Source: Bacteroides fluxus YIT 12057 (GTDB lineage Bacteria; Bacteroidota; Bacteroidia; Bacteroidales; Bacteroidaceae). Taken from it: 64,000 bases of DNA. Positions 45,612 through 54,394 of the stretch are shown piece by piece. Under the pieces are notes generated by a model. It had not been told where the DNA came from. It was given only the letters and a program-made list of their open reading frames with translations, and did no database searches. The first letter of the stretch is position 1. Each line of letters opens with the position of its first letter. The stretch is taken from the NCBI RefSeq assembly GCF_000195635.1, contig NZ_GL882621.1, forward strand, positions 1-64,000. The letters are read 5' to 3'. Both the position numbers and the translations under genes were made by a program.

Positions 45612-46727
45612 ATGAAGAGGCTTTTCTTTTTTACTTTATTCTTCTTAATAACCGTCATGCAGGTCACTGCACAGACTGATTTTGATAAAACTACCATAAA
45701 ATCCATCATGAAACAGGTGGCTGACTGGCAGATCGCTAATCCCAACAAGGGTGCCGAACACGATGATTTGGACTGGACGCATGCCGCCCTGTATATGGGT
45801 ATGTTGGATTGGGCGGAACTTACAGAGAAAGAAGATGGGGATGATTCCTATTATCAATGGTTGATGCGTATCGGACGACGTAACCATTTTCAAGTGGGAA
45901 AGTGGATGTATCATGCTGATTTTATTGCCGTAGGACAGCCTTTTATCGACCTTTACGTAAAATATGGCAATAAAAAAATGATAGCTCCAGTTATGGCACG
46001 TGCCAATTGGGTTGTAGAGAATCCGGCAGAGACCACTTTGGAGTTGGATTATGGGAAATTGGAAACTTTGGACCGTTGGTCTTGGTGTGATGCTTTATTT
46101 ATGGCTCCCCCTGTATATGCCAAGCTTTATGCGTTGACCAAGAATAGGAAATACTTGGACTTCTTGAATAAGGAATACAAGGCCACTTATGAATATTTGT
46201 ACGACAAAGATGAACATTTGTTCTACCGTGACCGCCGGTTCTTTGCCAAACGGGAAGCCAATGGGAAGAAAGTTTTTTGGGGACGCGGCAACGGTTGGGT
46301 ATTGGGAGGATTGGTAGAGATTCTGCAAGTCTTGCCTCAAGACGAATCTTCACGTACTTTTTATCAGGACTTGTTCGTAACATTGGCTACGCGTGTGGCC
46401 GGCTTACAAAGTGAGGATGGATATTGGCATGCCAGTTTATTGGATCCTGCATCTTATCCGTCACCGGAAACAAGCGCAACCGGCTTTATTGTTTATGCAT
46501 TGGCCTATGGGGTAAATGAGGGATTGCTTGATAAAGCCGCTTTTATCCCGGTCATTGAAAAGGGCTGGAAGGCTTTGGTGGATGCGGTGGAACCGGATGG
46601 CAAGTTGGGCTATGTACAACCGATTGGTGCTGATCCGCGCAAGGTAACGCGGGATATGACCGAAGTTTATGGCGTGGGTGCATTTCTGTTGTCCGGATGT
46701 CAGATTTATAAAATGGCAGGTAAATAA
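45612..46727 (+). CDS. GH105 unsaturated uronyl hydrolase, copy 2
   Basis: A 371-residue exported protein (MKRLFFFTLFFLITVMQVTAQ), the same length as copy 1 and collinear with it: D160 in WSWCDALFMAPPVY, VFWGRGNGWVLGG, WHASLLDPASYPSPETSATG, YVQPIGADPRKVTRDMTEVY. Its function should be the same type of unsaturated-uronate removal. Two diverged copies could prefer different linkages or sulfation/acetylation states (inference). Its DNA is much richer in G/C than copy 1 (33 G/C in the 60 bases from 45721 versus 21 in 60 from 42601), so a recent local duplication is unlikely. Confidence 0.93.
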   Translation: MKRLFFFTLFFLITVMQVTAQTDFDKTTIKSIMKQVADWQIANPNKGAEHDDLDWTHAALYMGMLDWAELTEKEDGDDSYYQWLMRIGRRNHFQVGKWMYHADFIAVGQPFIDLYVKYGNKKMIAPVMARANWVVENPAETTLELDYGKLETLDRWSWCDALFMAPPVYAKLYALTKNRKYLDFLNKEYKATYEYLYDKDEHLFYRDRRFFAKREANGKKVFWGRGNGWVLGGLVEILQVLPQDESSRTFYQDLFVTLATRVAGLQSEDGYWHASLLDPASYPSPETSATGFIVYALAYGVNEGLLDKAAFIPVIEKGWKALVDAVEPDGKLGYVQPIGADPRKVTRDMTEVYGVGAFLLSGCQIYKMAGK

Positions 46728-46784
46728 TCTTTCTGTCAGTGGTTGTCGTGGAAAATGAAAGTGAAATAAATCAATTGTCTGATA

Positions 46785-48899
46785 ATGAAAAATAACACAT
46801 TGTTTTTGTTGGTCGTTTTATTGATGTTGGGTATATCCGGTAAGGTTGACGCTCGTGATGTGACATCATTCAACGATGGTTGGGAATTTAAAAAAGGACC
46901 GTTTTCGAAGGATGCCATGCAGTCTGCACGCAAGTGGAATGCTGATTGGAAGGAAGTTACTGTTCCTCATACTTGGAATGCGGAAGATATGCAGAAGAAA
47001 GTATCTGCTTTTTATGAGGGTGTGGGTTACTATCGGAAAAAATGTACTTTCCCTGAAAGCATGAAAGGCAAGCGCGTCTTTCTGCGTTTTGAAGGGGTTG
47101 GCTCATGTGCCGAGGTTTATATCAACGGCTACCTTGCAGGATCGCATAAGGGTGCTTACTCTGCTTTTGTCTGTGAAATCGGTTCGCAGCTAAAGTTCGG
47201 TGAAGAGAATGAAATAATAGTGAAAGCGGACAACACGGCACGTCCCGATGTTATTCCTACCAATCATATTCTGTTTGGTGTTTATGGAGGAATTTATCGT
47301 CCTGTATGGTTGGTGGTAACGGAACCTTGCAGCATTGTTGTGAATGATTGCGCTTCTTCCGGCGTGTATATCACTCAGAAGAATGTTTCGAAGAAATCTG
47401 CTGAAGTGGCTGTAAAAGTAAAAGTGGATAATGCAACGTTGGCTCCTGTTCCGTTGGTTTTGGAGAACGCTATATATGACGGCAATGGCAAGCTGGTGAA
47501 AAAACATAGCCAGTCTTTTGAACTGACCCCACAGGGCGTACAAGACTATTCCTCACAATTTAGATTGAACAATCCTCATTTGTGGCAAGGACGGGAAGAT
47601 CCTTATCTGTATAAGGTGGTATCACGTCTCATGCAGAACGGCCGTGTGCTGGATGAAGTTGTCCAGCCGCTGGGGCTCCGGAAATATGAAGTGGTGGCAG
47701 GCAAGGGATTCTTCTTGAATGGAAAGAAATATCCAATGTATGGTGTAACCCGCCACCAAGATTGGTGGGAGTTGGGCAGTGCCTTGACCAATAAAGAACA
47801 CGATTTCGATTTGGCGCAGATTATGGATATAGGTGCAACTACTGTCCGCTTTGCGCATTATCAGCAGTCTGATTATATCTATTCCCGTTGTGACACATTG
47901 GGTTTGGTGATTTGGGCGGAAATTCCTTTTGTCAATCGGGTAACCGGACAAGAGTGGGACAATGCACATCAGCAAATGCGTGAATTGGTCCGTCAGAGTT
48001 TTAATCATCCTTCTATCTATGTATGGGGTATTCATAATGAAGTATATCATCCGCATGGTTATACAGCCGCTCTTACACAATCCATTCACGACCTTTGCAA
48101 GCTTGAGGATCCAGACCGTTATACAGTGTCGGTGAACGGTTATGGCAATGCAGACCATCCCGTCAATCAAAATGCAGATATACAGGGCATGAACCGTTAT
48201 TTCGGCTGGTATGAAAGGAAGATACAGGATATCAAGCCGTGGATAGAGAAAATGGAAAAAGAATATCCTTGGCAACGTCTGATGTTGACAGAATATGGTG
48301 CAGATGCCAACATTGCTCATCAGACAGAGATTTTGGGGGATGCGCTGAACTGGACAAGTCCTTTTTACCCGGAAACGTTCCAGACCAAGACACATGAATA
48401 TCAATGGAGTATTATTGCCCGGCATCCTTATATCGTTGCCTCTTATTTATGGAATATGTTTGACTTTGCAGTGCCAACATCAAAAAGAGGCAGTGTAGAT
48501 GCGCGCAATATGAAGGGAATGATGACTTTTGACCGCAAGATCAAGAAAGATTCTTATTTTTGGTATAAGGCTAATTGGAGTGAGGAGCCGGTCCTTTACT
48601 TGACACAACGCCGCAATGCTTTGCGTGAGAAAAAAGAAACCTCCATTACCGTATATTCTAATATCGGTACTCCAAAGGTATATCTCAATGGACAAGAACT
48701 ATCCGGTGTCAGGAAAGGCTATACTGATGTACATTATATATTTGACAAGGTATTGTTGAATGATGGCAAGAACGTGTTGAAGGCAGTTGTTTTCCATCAG
48801 GGAAAAGAATATACCGATGAAATAGAGTGGACTTATAATGGTGAATGTAACCGGGAGGCAGATTTCTTTGAACATAAGAAAGAGCATGGCAGTTGGTAA
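46785..48899 (+). CDS. GH2 glycoside hydrolase (beta-galactosidase/beta-glucuronidase type)
   Basis: A 704-residue exported enzyme (signal about 1-23, MKNNTLFLLVVLLMLGISGK). Domains run as sugar-binding jelly roll (VTVPHTWNAEDMQKK, FEGVGSCAEVYINGYLAGSH), immunoglobulin-like, then a TIM barrel with acid/base E419 in YVWGIHNEVYHP and nucleophile E503 in RLMLTEYGAD. A C-terminal beta domain follows (KVYLNGQELSG). Specificity (galactose, glucuronate, mannose) cannot be settled by eye. It is the last gene of PUL 2, 57 bases after GH105 copy 2, and is followed by a hairpin. Confidence 0.92.
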   Translation: MKNNTLFLLVVLLMLGISGKVDARDVTSFNDGWEFKKGPFSKDAMQSARKWNADWKEVTVPHTWNAEDMQKKVSAFYEGVGYYRKKCTFPESMKGKRVFLRFEGVGSCAEVYINGYLAGSHKGAYSAFVCEIGSQLKFGEENEIIVKADNTARPDVIPTNHILFGVYGGIYRPVWLVVTEPCSIVVNDCASSGVYITQKNVSKKSAEVAVKVKVDNATLAPVPLVLENAIYDGNGKLVKKHSQSFELTPQGVQDYSSQFRLNNPHLWQGREDPYLYKVVSRLMQNGRVLDEVVQPLGLRKYEVVAGKGFFLNGKKYPMYGVTRHQDWWELGSALTNKEHDFDLAQIMDIGATTVRFAHYQQSDYIYSRCDTLGLVIWAEIPFVNRVTGQEWDNAHQQMRELVRQSFNHPSIYVWGIHNEVYHPHGYTAALTQSIHDLCKLEDPDRYTVSVNGYGNADHPVNQNADIQGMNRYFGWYERKIQDIKPWIEKMEKEYPWQRLMLTEYGADANIAHQTEILGDALNWTSPFYPETFQTKTHEYQWSIIARHPYIVASYLWNMFDFAVPTSKRGSVDARNMKGMMTFDRKIKKDSYFWYKANWSEEPVLYLTQRRNALREKKETSITVYSNIGTPKVYLNGQELSGVRKGYTDVHYIFDKVLLNDGKNVLKAVVFHQGKEYTDEIEWTYNGECNREADFFEHKKEHGSW

Positions 48900-49174
48900 T
48901 TTAAAGAACAAGGCGTAAAAAAGCGCCGGAGTCGAATGATAAATTCTTTCTAACTTGATTAATATCTAAGTTTATCTTTATTGAAAACGTATGAGCCAAG
49001 GATTTATTAGTTGATGCCGTGAGGCGACAGGCTAATAAAATCTCCTTGGCTTTGTTTATAGGTGGAATGGCGTACATATAGTAAGAACGGAATATAAGAA
49101 AGTGATAAAATAGGATTTTATAGCAATGTTTTCTTACGATTATTCATATTTATCTCAATTTTTTCTTCAATTTG
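48900..49174. other. Intergenic region between PUL 2 and the ilv operon
   Basis: Contains the terminator at 48994-49051 and then AT-rich DNA up to the ilv promoter. No gene is seen. Confidence 0.5.
48994..49051 (+). terminator. Terminator after PUL 2
   Basis: Bases 48994-49010 pair with 49032-49051 (agccaagga... with ...tccttggct) with a 3-base bulge; ttgttta follows. It lies about 95 bases past the GH2 stop. Confidence 0.55.
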
Positions 49175-49205
49175 TTTGGAGTTTATAAAAAAGCCTTTAC
49201 CTTTG
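49175..49205 (+). promoter_or_regulatory. Promoter of the ilv operon
   Basis: TTTG (49175-49178), a 19-base spacer and TACCTTTG (49198-49205) match the Bacteroides promoter consensus at both elements. Transcription would begin about 25 bases before the leader peptide. Confidence 0.75.
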
Positions 49206-49235
49206 CAGCACGATTAAACAAAAGAACAATTAGTT

Positions 49236-49310
49236 ATGAATTTACATACATCTATTAACCTGGCAGTCCTGCATATTATTCGCGTCGTGGTGGTGGCATC
49301 AAGAGCGTGA
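49236..49310 (+). CDS. ilvL: ilv operon leader peptide (attenuator peptide)
   Basis: A 24-codon frame: MNLHTSINLAVL at the start, then HIIRVVVVASRA. Eleven of 24 residues are Leu, Ile or Val, with a run of four Val codons (49284-49295) close to the stop at 49308. It ends inside the RNA segment 49307-49316 that can pair with the terminator arm, so ribosome position would decide which hairpin forms. It is upstream of ilvD, so it fits a branched-chain amino acid attenuator. The peptide itself needs no further function. Confidence 0.88.
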   Translation: MNLHTSINLAVLHIIRVVVVASRA

Positions 49311-49316
49311 GAAAGG
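49307..49316 (+). promoter_or_regulatory. Antiterminator arm of the ilv attenuator
   Basis: gtgagaaagg is perfectly complementary to 49356-49365, the 5' arm of the terminator. It overlaps the leader stop codon, so a ribosome that reaches the stop would cover it and allow termination, and a ribosome stalled on the Val/Ile codons would leave it free to block termination. Confidence 0.8.
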
Positions 49317-49352
49317 TTATGTATGTATTCGTACGTTAGAAGATAATTTGTT

Positions 49353-49385
49353 AAGCCTTTCTCACAGTAGTGGGAAAGGCTTTTT
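49353..49385 (+). terminator. Attenuator terminator before ilvD
   Basis: aagcctttctcac (49353-49365) pairs perfectly with 49370-49382 around a 4-base loop (agta), followed by a run of T (49381-49385). It ends 20 bases before the ilvD start codon. Confidence 0.9.
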
Positions 49386-49405
49386 CATTAAAAGGAGATT
49401 GTAAG

Positions 49406-51208
49406 ATGAAGCATCAGTTACGTAGTTCGTTCAGTACACAAGGTCGCCGTATGGCAGGAGCACGTGCTTTGTGGGTGGCCAATGGCATGAAGAAAGAACA
49501 GATGGGAAAGCCCATTGTCGCTATAGTCAATTCTTTTACTCAGTTTGTCCCCGGACATGTGCACTTGCATGAGATCGGTCAGTTTGTCAAGGAAGAGATT
49601 GAAAAGCAGGGATGTTTTGCTGCGGAATTCAATACGGTTGCCATTGATGACGGTATCGCTATGGGACATGACGGTATGCTTTATTCACTGCCTTCACGGG
49701 ATATCATTGCAGATAGTGTGGAATATATGGTAAACGCCCATAAGGCCGATGCGATGGTTTGCATCAGTAATTGCGACAAGATTACCCCGGGCATGCTGAT
49801 GGCTGCCATGCGGTTGAACATCCCTACCGTTTTTGTTTCCGGTGGTCCTATGGAGGCAGGCAATTGGAATGGGCGGCATCTGGATTTGATCGATGCTATG
49901 ATCAAGTCGGCCGACGAAAGTGTAAGTGACAAGGAGGTTGCCGAGATAGAGCAACATGCTTGTCCTACTTGTGGTTGTTGTTCGGGGATGTTTACTGCCA
50001 ATTCGATGAATTGTCTGAATGAAGCAATCGGTTTGGCATTGCCGGGTAACGGTACCATTGTGGCTACTCATGAAAATCGTAAGCAATTGTTTGAGGATGC
50101 AGCTAAACTGATTGTGGAAAATGCCTATAAATATTACGAAGAAGGAGATGAGAGCGTGCTTCCGCGAAGTATTGCCACTCGCCAGGCTTTTCTGAATGCA
50201 ATGACATTGGATATTGCCATGGGAGGCTCCACGAATACAGTACTTCACTTGTTGGCCATCGCTCATGAAGCCGGAGTGGATTTCAGCATGGACGATATTG
50301 ACAGGTTATCCCGCAAGGCTCCTTGTCTGTGTAAGGTGGCTCCGAATACTCAAAAATATCATGTACAGGATGTGAACCGTGCCGGAGGCATAATTGCCAT
50401 CATGGCCGAACTGGCAAAAGGTGGTTTGGTAGATACGGGTGTTCGTCGGGTAGATGGCATGACGTTGGCCGAAGCGATAGACCAATATGGTATTACCAGT
50501 CCGAACGTATGCAAAAAGGCAATCAAAAAATATTCCAGTGCAGCCGCCGAAAGGTTCAATTTGACATTGGGTTCACAGGACGCTTATTACAAGGAGCTGG
50601 ATACAGACCGTGCTGGAGGTTGTATCCGTGATTTGGAGCATGCTTATAGTAAAGATGGCGGTCTGGCTGTCTTGAAAGGGAACATTGCCCGGGACGGTTG
50701 TGTGGTCAAGACGGCCGGTGTGGACGAAAGTATATGGAAATTTACAGGCCCTGCCAAAGTTTTTGATTCACAGGATGCTGCCTGCGAAGGTATATTGGGA
50801 GGAAAAGTGGTCAGTGGTGATGTTGTCGTTATTACCCATGAGGGACCGAAAGGAGGGCCGGGTATGCAGGAAATGCTTTATCCTACCTCTTATATAAAAT
50901 CCCGTCATTTAGGTAAGGAATGTGCGTTGATTACGGACGGACGTTTCAGCGGTGGCACTTCTGGATTGAGTATCGGACATATTTCTCCCGAAGCCGCTGC
51001 CGGTGGTAATATCGGGAAGATACAGGACGGTGATATTATTGAGATCAATATTCCGGAACGTTCTATAAATGTAAAACTGACGGATGAGGAGCTTGTGGCA
51101 CGTCCCATGACTCCGGTAACCCGTGACCGAACGGTATCAAAAGCACTGAAGGCTTATGCAAGTATGGTAAGTTCTGCAGACAAGGGGGCGGTGAGACTGA
51201 TTGACTGA
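49406..51208 (+). CDS. ilvD: Dihydroxy-acid dehydratase
   Basis: The start is ATG 49406, preceded by a good ribosome site aaggag (49392-49397); an in-frame GTG at 49370 lies inside the terminator stem and is rejected. The 600-residue enzyme dehydrates dihydroxy-isovalerate and dihydroxy-methylvalerate in Val, Leu and Ile synthesis. Iron-sulfur cysteines are seen in [17 protein letters not shown] and [18 protein letters not shown]. Further motifs are [32 protein letters not shown] and [20 protein letters not shown]. It is the first structural gene of the operon and directly behind the attenuator. Confidence 0.97.
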   Translation: MKHQLRSSFSTQGRRMAGARALWVANGMKKEQMGKPIVAIVNSFTQFVPGHVHLHEIGQFVKEEIEKQGCFAAEFNTVAIDDGIAMGHDGMLYSLPSRDIIADSVEYMVNAHKADAMVCISNCDKITPGMLMAAMRLNIPTVFVSGGPMEAGNWNGRHLDLIDAMIKSADESVSDKEVAEIEQHACPTCGCCSGMFTANSMNCLNEAIGLALPGNGTIVATHENRKQLFEDAAKLIVENAYKYYEEGDESVLPRSIATRQAFLNAMTLDIAMGGSTNTVLHLLAIAHEAGVDFSMDDIDRLSRKAPCLCKVAPNTQKYHVQDVNRAGGIIAIMAELAKGGLVDTGVRRVDGMTLAEAIDQYGITSPNVCKKAIKKYSSAAAERFNLTLGSQDAYYKELDTDRAGGCIRDLEHAYSKDGGLAVLKGNIARDGCVVKTAGVDESIWKFTGPAKVFDSQDAACEGILGGKVVSGDVVVITHEGPKGGPGMQEMLYPTSYIKSRHLGKECALITDGRFSGGTSGLSIGHISPEAAAGGNIGKIQDGDIIEINIPERSINVKLTDEELVARPMTPVTRDRTVSKALKAYASMVSSADKGAVRLID

Positions 51209-51236
51209 TTCAGGTGGCTTCCGATTTTTTTAATGA

Positions 51237-53000
51237 ATGAATAAAGATATGGCTGATAACAATAAAAAGAGTAACTCTTCCTCCCTTTCTTTGGGAGAGG
51301 GCCGGGGTGAGGCTTTGATAACAGGTGCAGAAGCGTTGATGCGTTCTTTGGAACATCAAGGGGTAAGGACTATCTTTGGTTATCCGGGGGGTAGCATCAT
51401 GCCGGTATTTGATGCCTTATATGACCACCGGATGAATTTGAATCATATTCTGGTTCGCCATGAGCAGGGAGCAACTCATGCCGCACAAGGCTTTGCGCGT
51501 GTATCGGGTGAAGTCGGGGTGTGTCTGGTAACCAGTGGTCCGGGGGCTACCAATACTATAACAGGCATTGCCGATGCCATGATAGACAGTACGCCGATGG
51601 TAGTCATTGCCGGTCAGGTAGGGACTAATTTCTTGGGTACGGACGCTTTCCAGGAAGTGGATTTGGTAGGCATCACACAGCCAATCACCAAATGGAGTTA
51701 TCAGATCCGCCGTGCCGAGGATGTAGCCTGGGCTGTGGCCCGCGCCTTTTATATCGCTAAAAGCGGACGGCCCGGACCGGTGGTATTGGACTTTGCCAAG
51801 AATGCCCAAGTAGATAAGACGGGATATGTTCCTACCAAAGTTGATTATATCCGCAGCTATCTTCCTGTTCCGGAAATGGATCCGGAAGCCATTCAGAGGG
51901 CGGCGGATATGATAAATGGCGCAGAACGTCCGTTAGTGTTGGTCGGACAGGGAGTAGAGTTGGGAAATGCGCAGCGGGAACTCCGTGCGTTTATAGAGAA
52001 AGCGGGGATGCCTGCCGGTTGTACATTATTGGGACTATCGGCCTTGCCTACAGACCATCCGTTGAATAAAGGCATGTTGGGGATGCATGGGAATCTCGGC
52101 CCGAACATAAACACGAATAAATGTGATGTACTTATTGCCGTAGGCATGCGTTTTGATGACCGCGTGACGGGTAAGCTTGCGACTTATGCTACACAGGCGA
52201 AAGTTATTCATTTCGATATCGACCCTGCCGAGATAGATAAGAATGTAAAGGCTGACATTGCCGTTTTAGGAGATTGCAAAGAGACTTTGGCTGCCGTTAC
52301 GGAGTTATTGAAACCTGCCGCCCATGAAGAATGGCTGGAGAGCTTTCTCCCATACGAGCAGATGGAAGAAGAAAAAGTGATTCGTCCCGAATTGCATCCT
52401 GCCGGCAGCGCATTAAGCATGGGGGAAGTGGTACGGGCTGTCAGCGAAGCGACCGGCCACGAAGCTATTCTTGTAACCGATGTCGGGCAAAATCAGATGA
52501 TGTCCGCCCGTTATTTTAAATATAGCAAAGAACGCAGCATTGTTACTTCCGGTGGTTTGGGTACAATGGGCTTTGGCCTGCCGGCGGCTATTGGTGCTAC
52601 TTTCGGACGTCCGGATCGTACGGTCTGTGTATTTATGGGAGATGGCGGCTTGCAGATGAATTTGCAGGAGCTGGGCACTATCATGGAACAGAAAGCTCCG
52701 GTAAAAATGATTCTCTTGAACAATAACTTCCTGGGCAATGTTCGTCAATGGCAGGCTATGTTTTTCAACCGCCGGTATTCGTTCACGCCCATGATGAATC
52801 CTGATTATATGAAGATAGCGTCTGCGTATGACATTCCGGCACGCCGGGTACTTGCCCGCCAGGATTTGAAGAAAGCGATAGATGAAATGGTTGCTGCCGA
52901 CGGTCCGTTCTTGTTGGAAGCATGCGTGGTTGAGGAAGGTAATGTATTGCCGATGACACCTCCGGGCGGTTCTGTAAATCAGATGCTGTTGGAATGCTGA
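51237..53000 (+). CDS. ilvB: Acetolactate synthase, large (catalytic) subunit
   Basis: A 587-residue thiamine-diphosphate enzyme that makes acetolactate or acetohydroxybutyrate. Motifs: FGYPGGSIMPVFDALYD with the catalytic Glu in LVRHEQGATHAAQGFARVSG; VTSGPGATNTITGIADAM; the FAD region PTDHPLNKGMLGMHGN; and the thiamine motif MGDGGLQMNLQELGTIMEQK with LNNNFLGNVRQWQ. The N-terminal 30 residues are a polar extension containing SLSLGEGRGEA, which looks like a repeat inserted in frame. Start may be residue 1 or Met5. It lies 28 bases after ilvD. Confidence 0.97.
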   Translation: MNKDMADNNKKSNSSSLSLGEGRGEALITGAEALMRSLEHQGVRTIFGYPGGSIMPVFDALYDHRMNLNHILVRHEQGATHAAQGFARVSGEVGVCLVTSGPGATNTITGIADAMIDSTPMVVIAGQVGTNFLGTDAFQEVDLVGITQPITKWSYQIRRAEDVAWAVARAFYIAKSGRPGPVVLDFAKNAQVDKTGYVPTKVDYIRSYLPVPEMDPEAIQRAADMINGAERPLVLVGQGVELGNAQRELRAFIEKAGMPAGCTLLGLSALPTDHPLNKGMLGMHGNLGPNINTNKCDVLIAVGMRFDDRVTGKLATYATQAKVIHFDIDPAEIDKNVKADIAVLGDCKETLAAVTELLKPAAHEEWLESFLPYEQMEEEKVIRPELHPAGSALSMGEVVRAVSEATGHEAILVTDVGQNQMMSARYFKYSKERSIVTSGGLGTMGFGLPAAIGATFGRPDRTVCVFMGDGGLQMNLQELGTIMEQKAPVKMILLNNNFLGNVRQWQAMFFNRRYSFTPMMNPDYMKIASAYDIPARRVLARQDLKKAIDEMVAADGPFLLEACVVEEGNVLPMTPPGGSVNQMLLEC

Positions 53001-53033
53001 AGATCTATAAATCATAAATCTATAAATTAATCC

Positions 53034-53594
53034 ATGAGTGACAAGACATTATATACCATTATCGTTCATTCGGAAAACTTTGCCGGCTTGTTGAATCAAG
53101 TGACGGCTGTATTTACCCGTCGGCAAATAAATATCGAGAGTCTGAATGTATCGGCCTCTTCCATCAAGGGAGTACATAAATATACCATTACTGCCTGGAC
53201 GGATAAAGCTACCATCGAAAAGGTTACCAAACAGATAACCAAGAAGATTGATGTATTGCAGGCTCATTATTTTACGGATGACGAGATATACCAGCACGAA
53301 ATTGCCCTGTATAAAATAACGACTCCCGTTTTGGAAGAAAAACCGGAAGTATCCAAAATCATCCGTAAATACAATGCGCGTATCGTGGAGGTAAACGCTG
53401 TGTTTTCGATTGTGGAGAAAAACGGCATGAGTGAGGAAATCACCAATCTTTATGAGGAATTGCGTGTGTTGGACTGTGTGCTTCAGTTTGTCCGTTCAGG
53501 GCGCGTAGCCATAACTACCAGCTGTTTTGAACGTGTCAACGAGTATCTGGCTGACCGCGAAGCGAAATATCGTCAAAGTAAACAAGAAGAATAA
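53034..53594 (+). CDS. ilvN: Acetolactate synthase, small (regulatory) subunit
   Basis: A 186-residue protein with an N-terminal ACT domain (YTIIVHSENFAGLLNQVTAVF, RRQINIESLNVS) and the ALS-type C-terminal domain (ARIVEVNAVFSIVEKNGMSE). It binds the large subunit and gives valine feedback inhibition in known enzymes. The gene is 33 bases after ilvB and overlaps the next start by one base (TAATG). Confidence 0.96.
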   Translation: MSDKTLYTIIVHSENFAGLLNQVTAVFTRRQINIESLNVSASSIKGVHKYTITAWTDKATIEKVTKQITKKIDVLQAHYFTDDEIYQHEIALYKITTPVLEEKPEVSKIIRKYNARIVEVNAVFSIVEKNGMSEEITNLYEELRVLDCVLQFVRSGRVAITTSCFERVNEYLADREAKYRQSKQEE

Positions 53595-54343
53595 TGAGTG
53601 AGAACAATAAAATAGGTACTTATAAGTTTGTGGCCGAACCGTTCCATGTTGATTTTACCGGACGCCTCACAATGGGGGTTCTTGGGAACCATTTGTTGAA
53701 CTGTGCCGGATTCCATGCCAGTGACCGTGGTTTTGGTATAGCGACGCTGAACGAAGACAATTACACATGGGTGTTGTCTCGTCTGGCTATCGAACTGGAT
53801 GAGATGCCTTACCAGTATGAAGATTTTTCTGTTCAGACCTGGGTAGAGAATGTCTATCGTCTTTTCACAGACCGTAATTTTGCCGTTATCAATAAAGAGG
53901 GAAAGAAAATAGGTTATGCGCGTTCCGTATGGGCGATGATTAGCATGAATACCCGTAAACCGGCTGATTTGCTGGCGCTTCATGGTGGCAGTATAGTGGA
54001 TTATGTCTGTGATGAACCTTGCCCGATTGAAAAGCCTTCACGCATCAAGGTATCTTCAAGGGAGCCGGCAGCTATATTGGAGGCCAAGTATAGTGACATT
54101 GACATTAACGGACATGTGAACAGCATTCGCTATATTGAGCATATACTCGACCTGTTCCCCATTGAAATGTATAAGGAGAGGCGAATCCGCCGTTTTGAAA
54201 TGGCGTATGTGGCCGAAAGCTACTATGGTGACGAACTGGCCTTCTATATGGATGATATCGGTGACGGGGTCTATGATGTAGAGGTGAAGAAGAACGCTGC
54301 CGAAGTGGTTTGCCGTTCTAAGGTGATATTTACTGAAAAATAA
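53594..54343 (+). CDS. Acyl-ACP thioesterase
   Basis: A 249-residue protein of the bacterial acyl-ACP thioesterase (FatA/FatB-like) family with two hot-dog halves: MGVLGNHLLNCAGFHASDRG and WVLSRLAIELDEMPYQYEDF in the first, and AKYSDIDINGHVNSIRYIEH, carrying the catalytic Asp/Asn/His set, in the second. It releases free fatty acids from acyl carrier protein. Its start overlaps the ilvN stop, so it is translated with the ilv genes and would be controlled by the same attenuator. Substrate chain type is unknown. A role with branched-chain acyl groups made from the pathway keto acids is a reasonable inference. Confidence 0.9.
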   Translation: MSENNKIGTYKFVAEPFHVDFTGRLTMGVLGNHLLNCAGFHASDRGFGIATLNEDNYTWVLSRLAIELDEMPYQYEDFSVQTWVENVYRLFTDRNFAVINKEGKKIGYARSVWAMISMNTRKPADLLALHGGSIVDYVCDEPCPIEKPSRIKVSSREPAAILEAKYSDIDINGHVNSIRYIEHILDLFPIEMYKERRIRRFEMAYVAESYYGDELAFYMDDIGDGVYDVEVKKNAAEVVCRSKVIFTEK

Positions 54344-54394
54344 AATCTATTAATCAACGTTGGCGCAAGCCACAAATAAAAACTAAAACAAAAA

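Noticed and set aside
49370-49405. GTG start for ilvD
   Set aside because: It lies inside the terminator stem; ATG 49406 has a good ribosome site and fits the family N-terminus.
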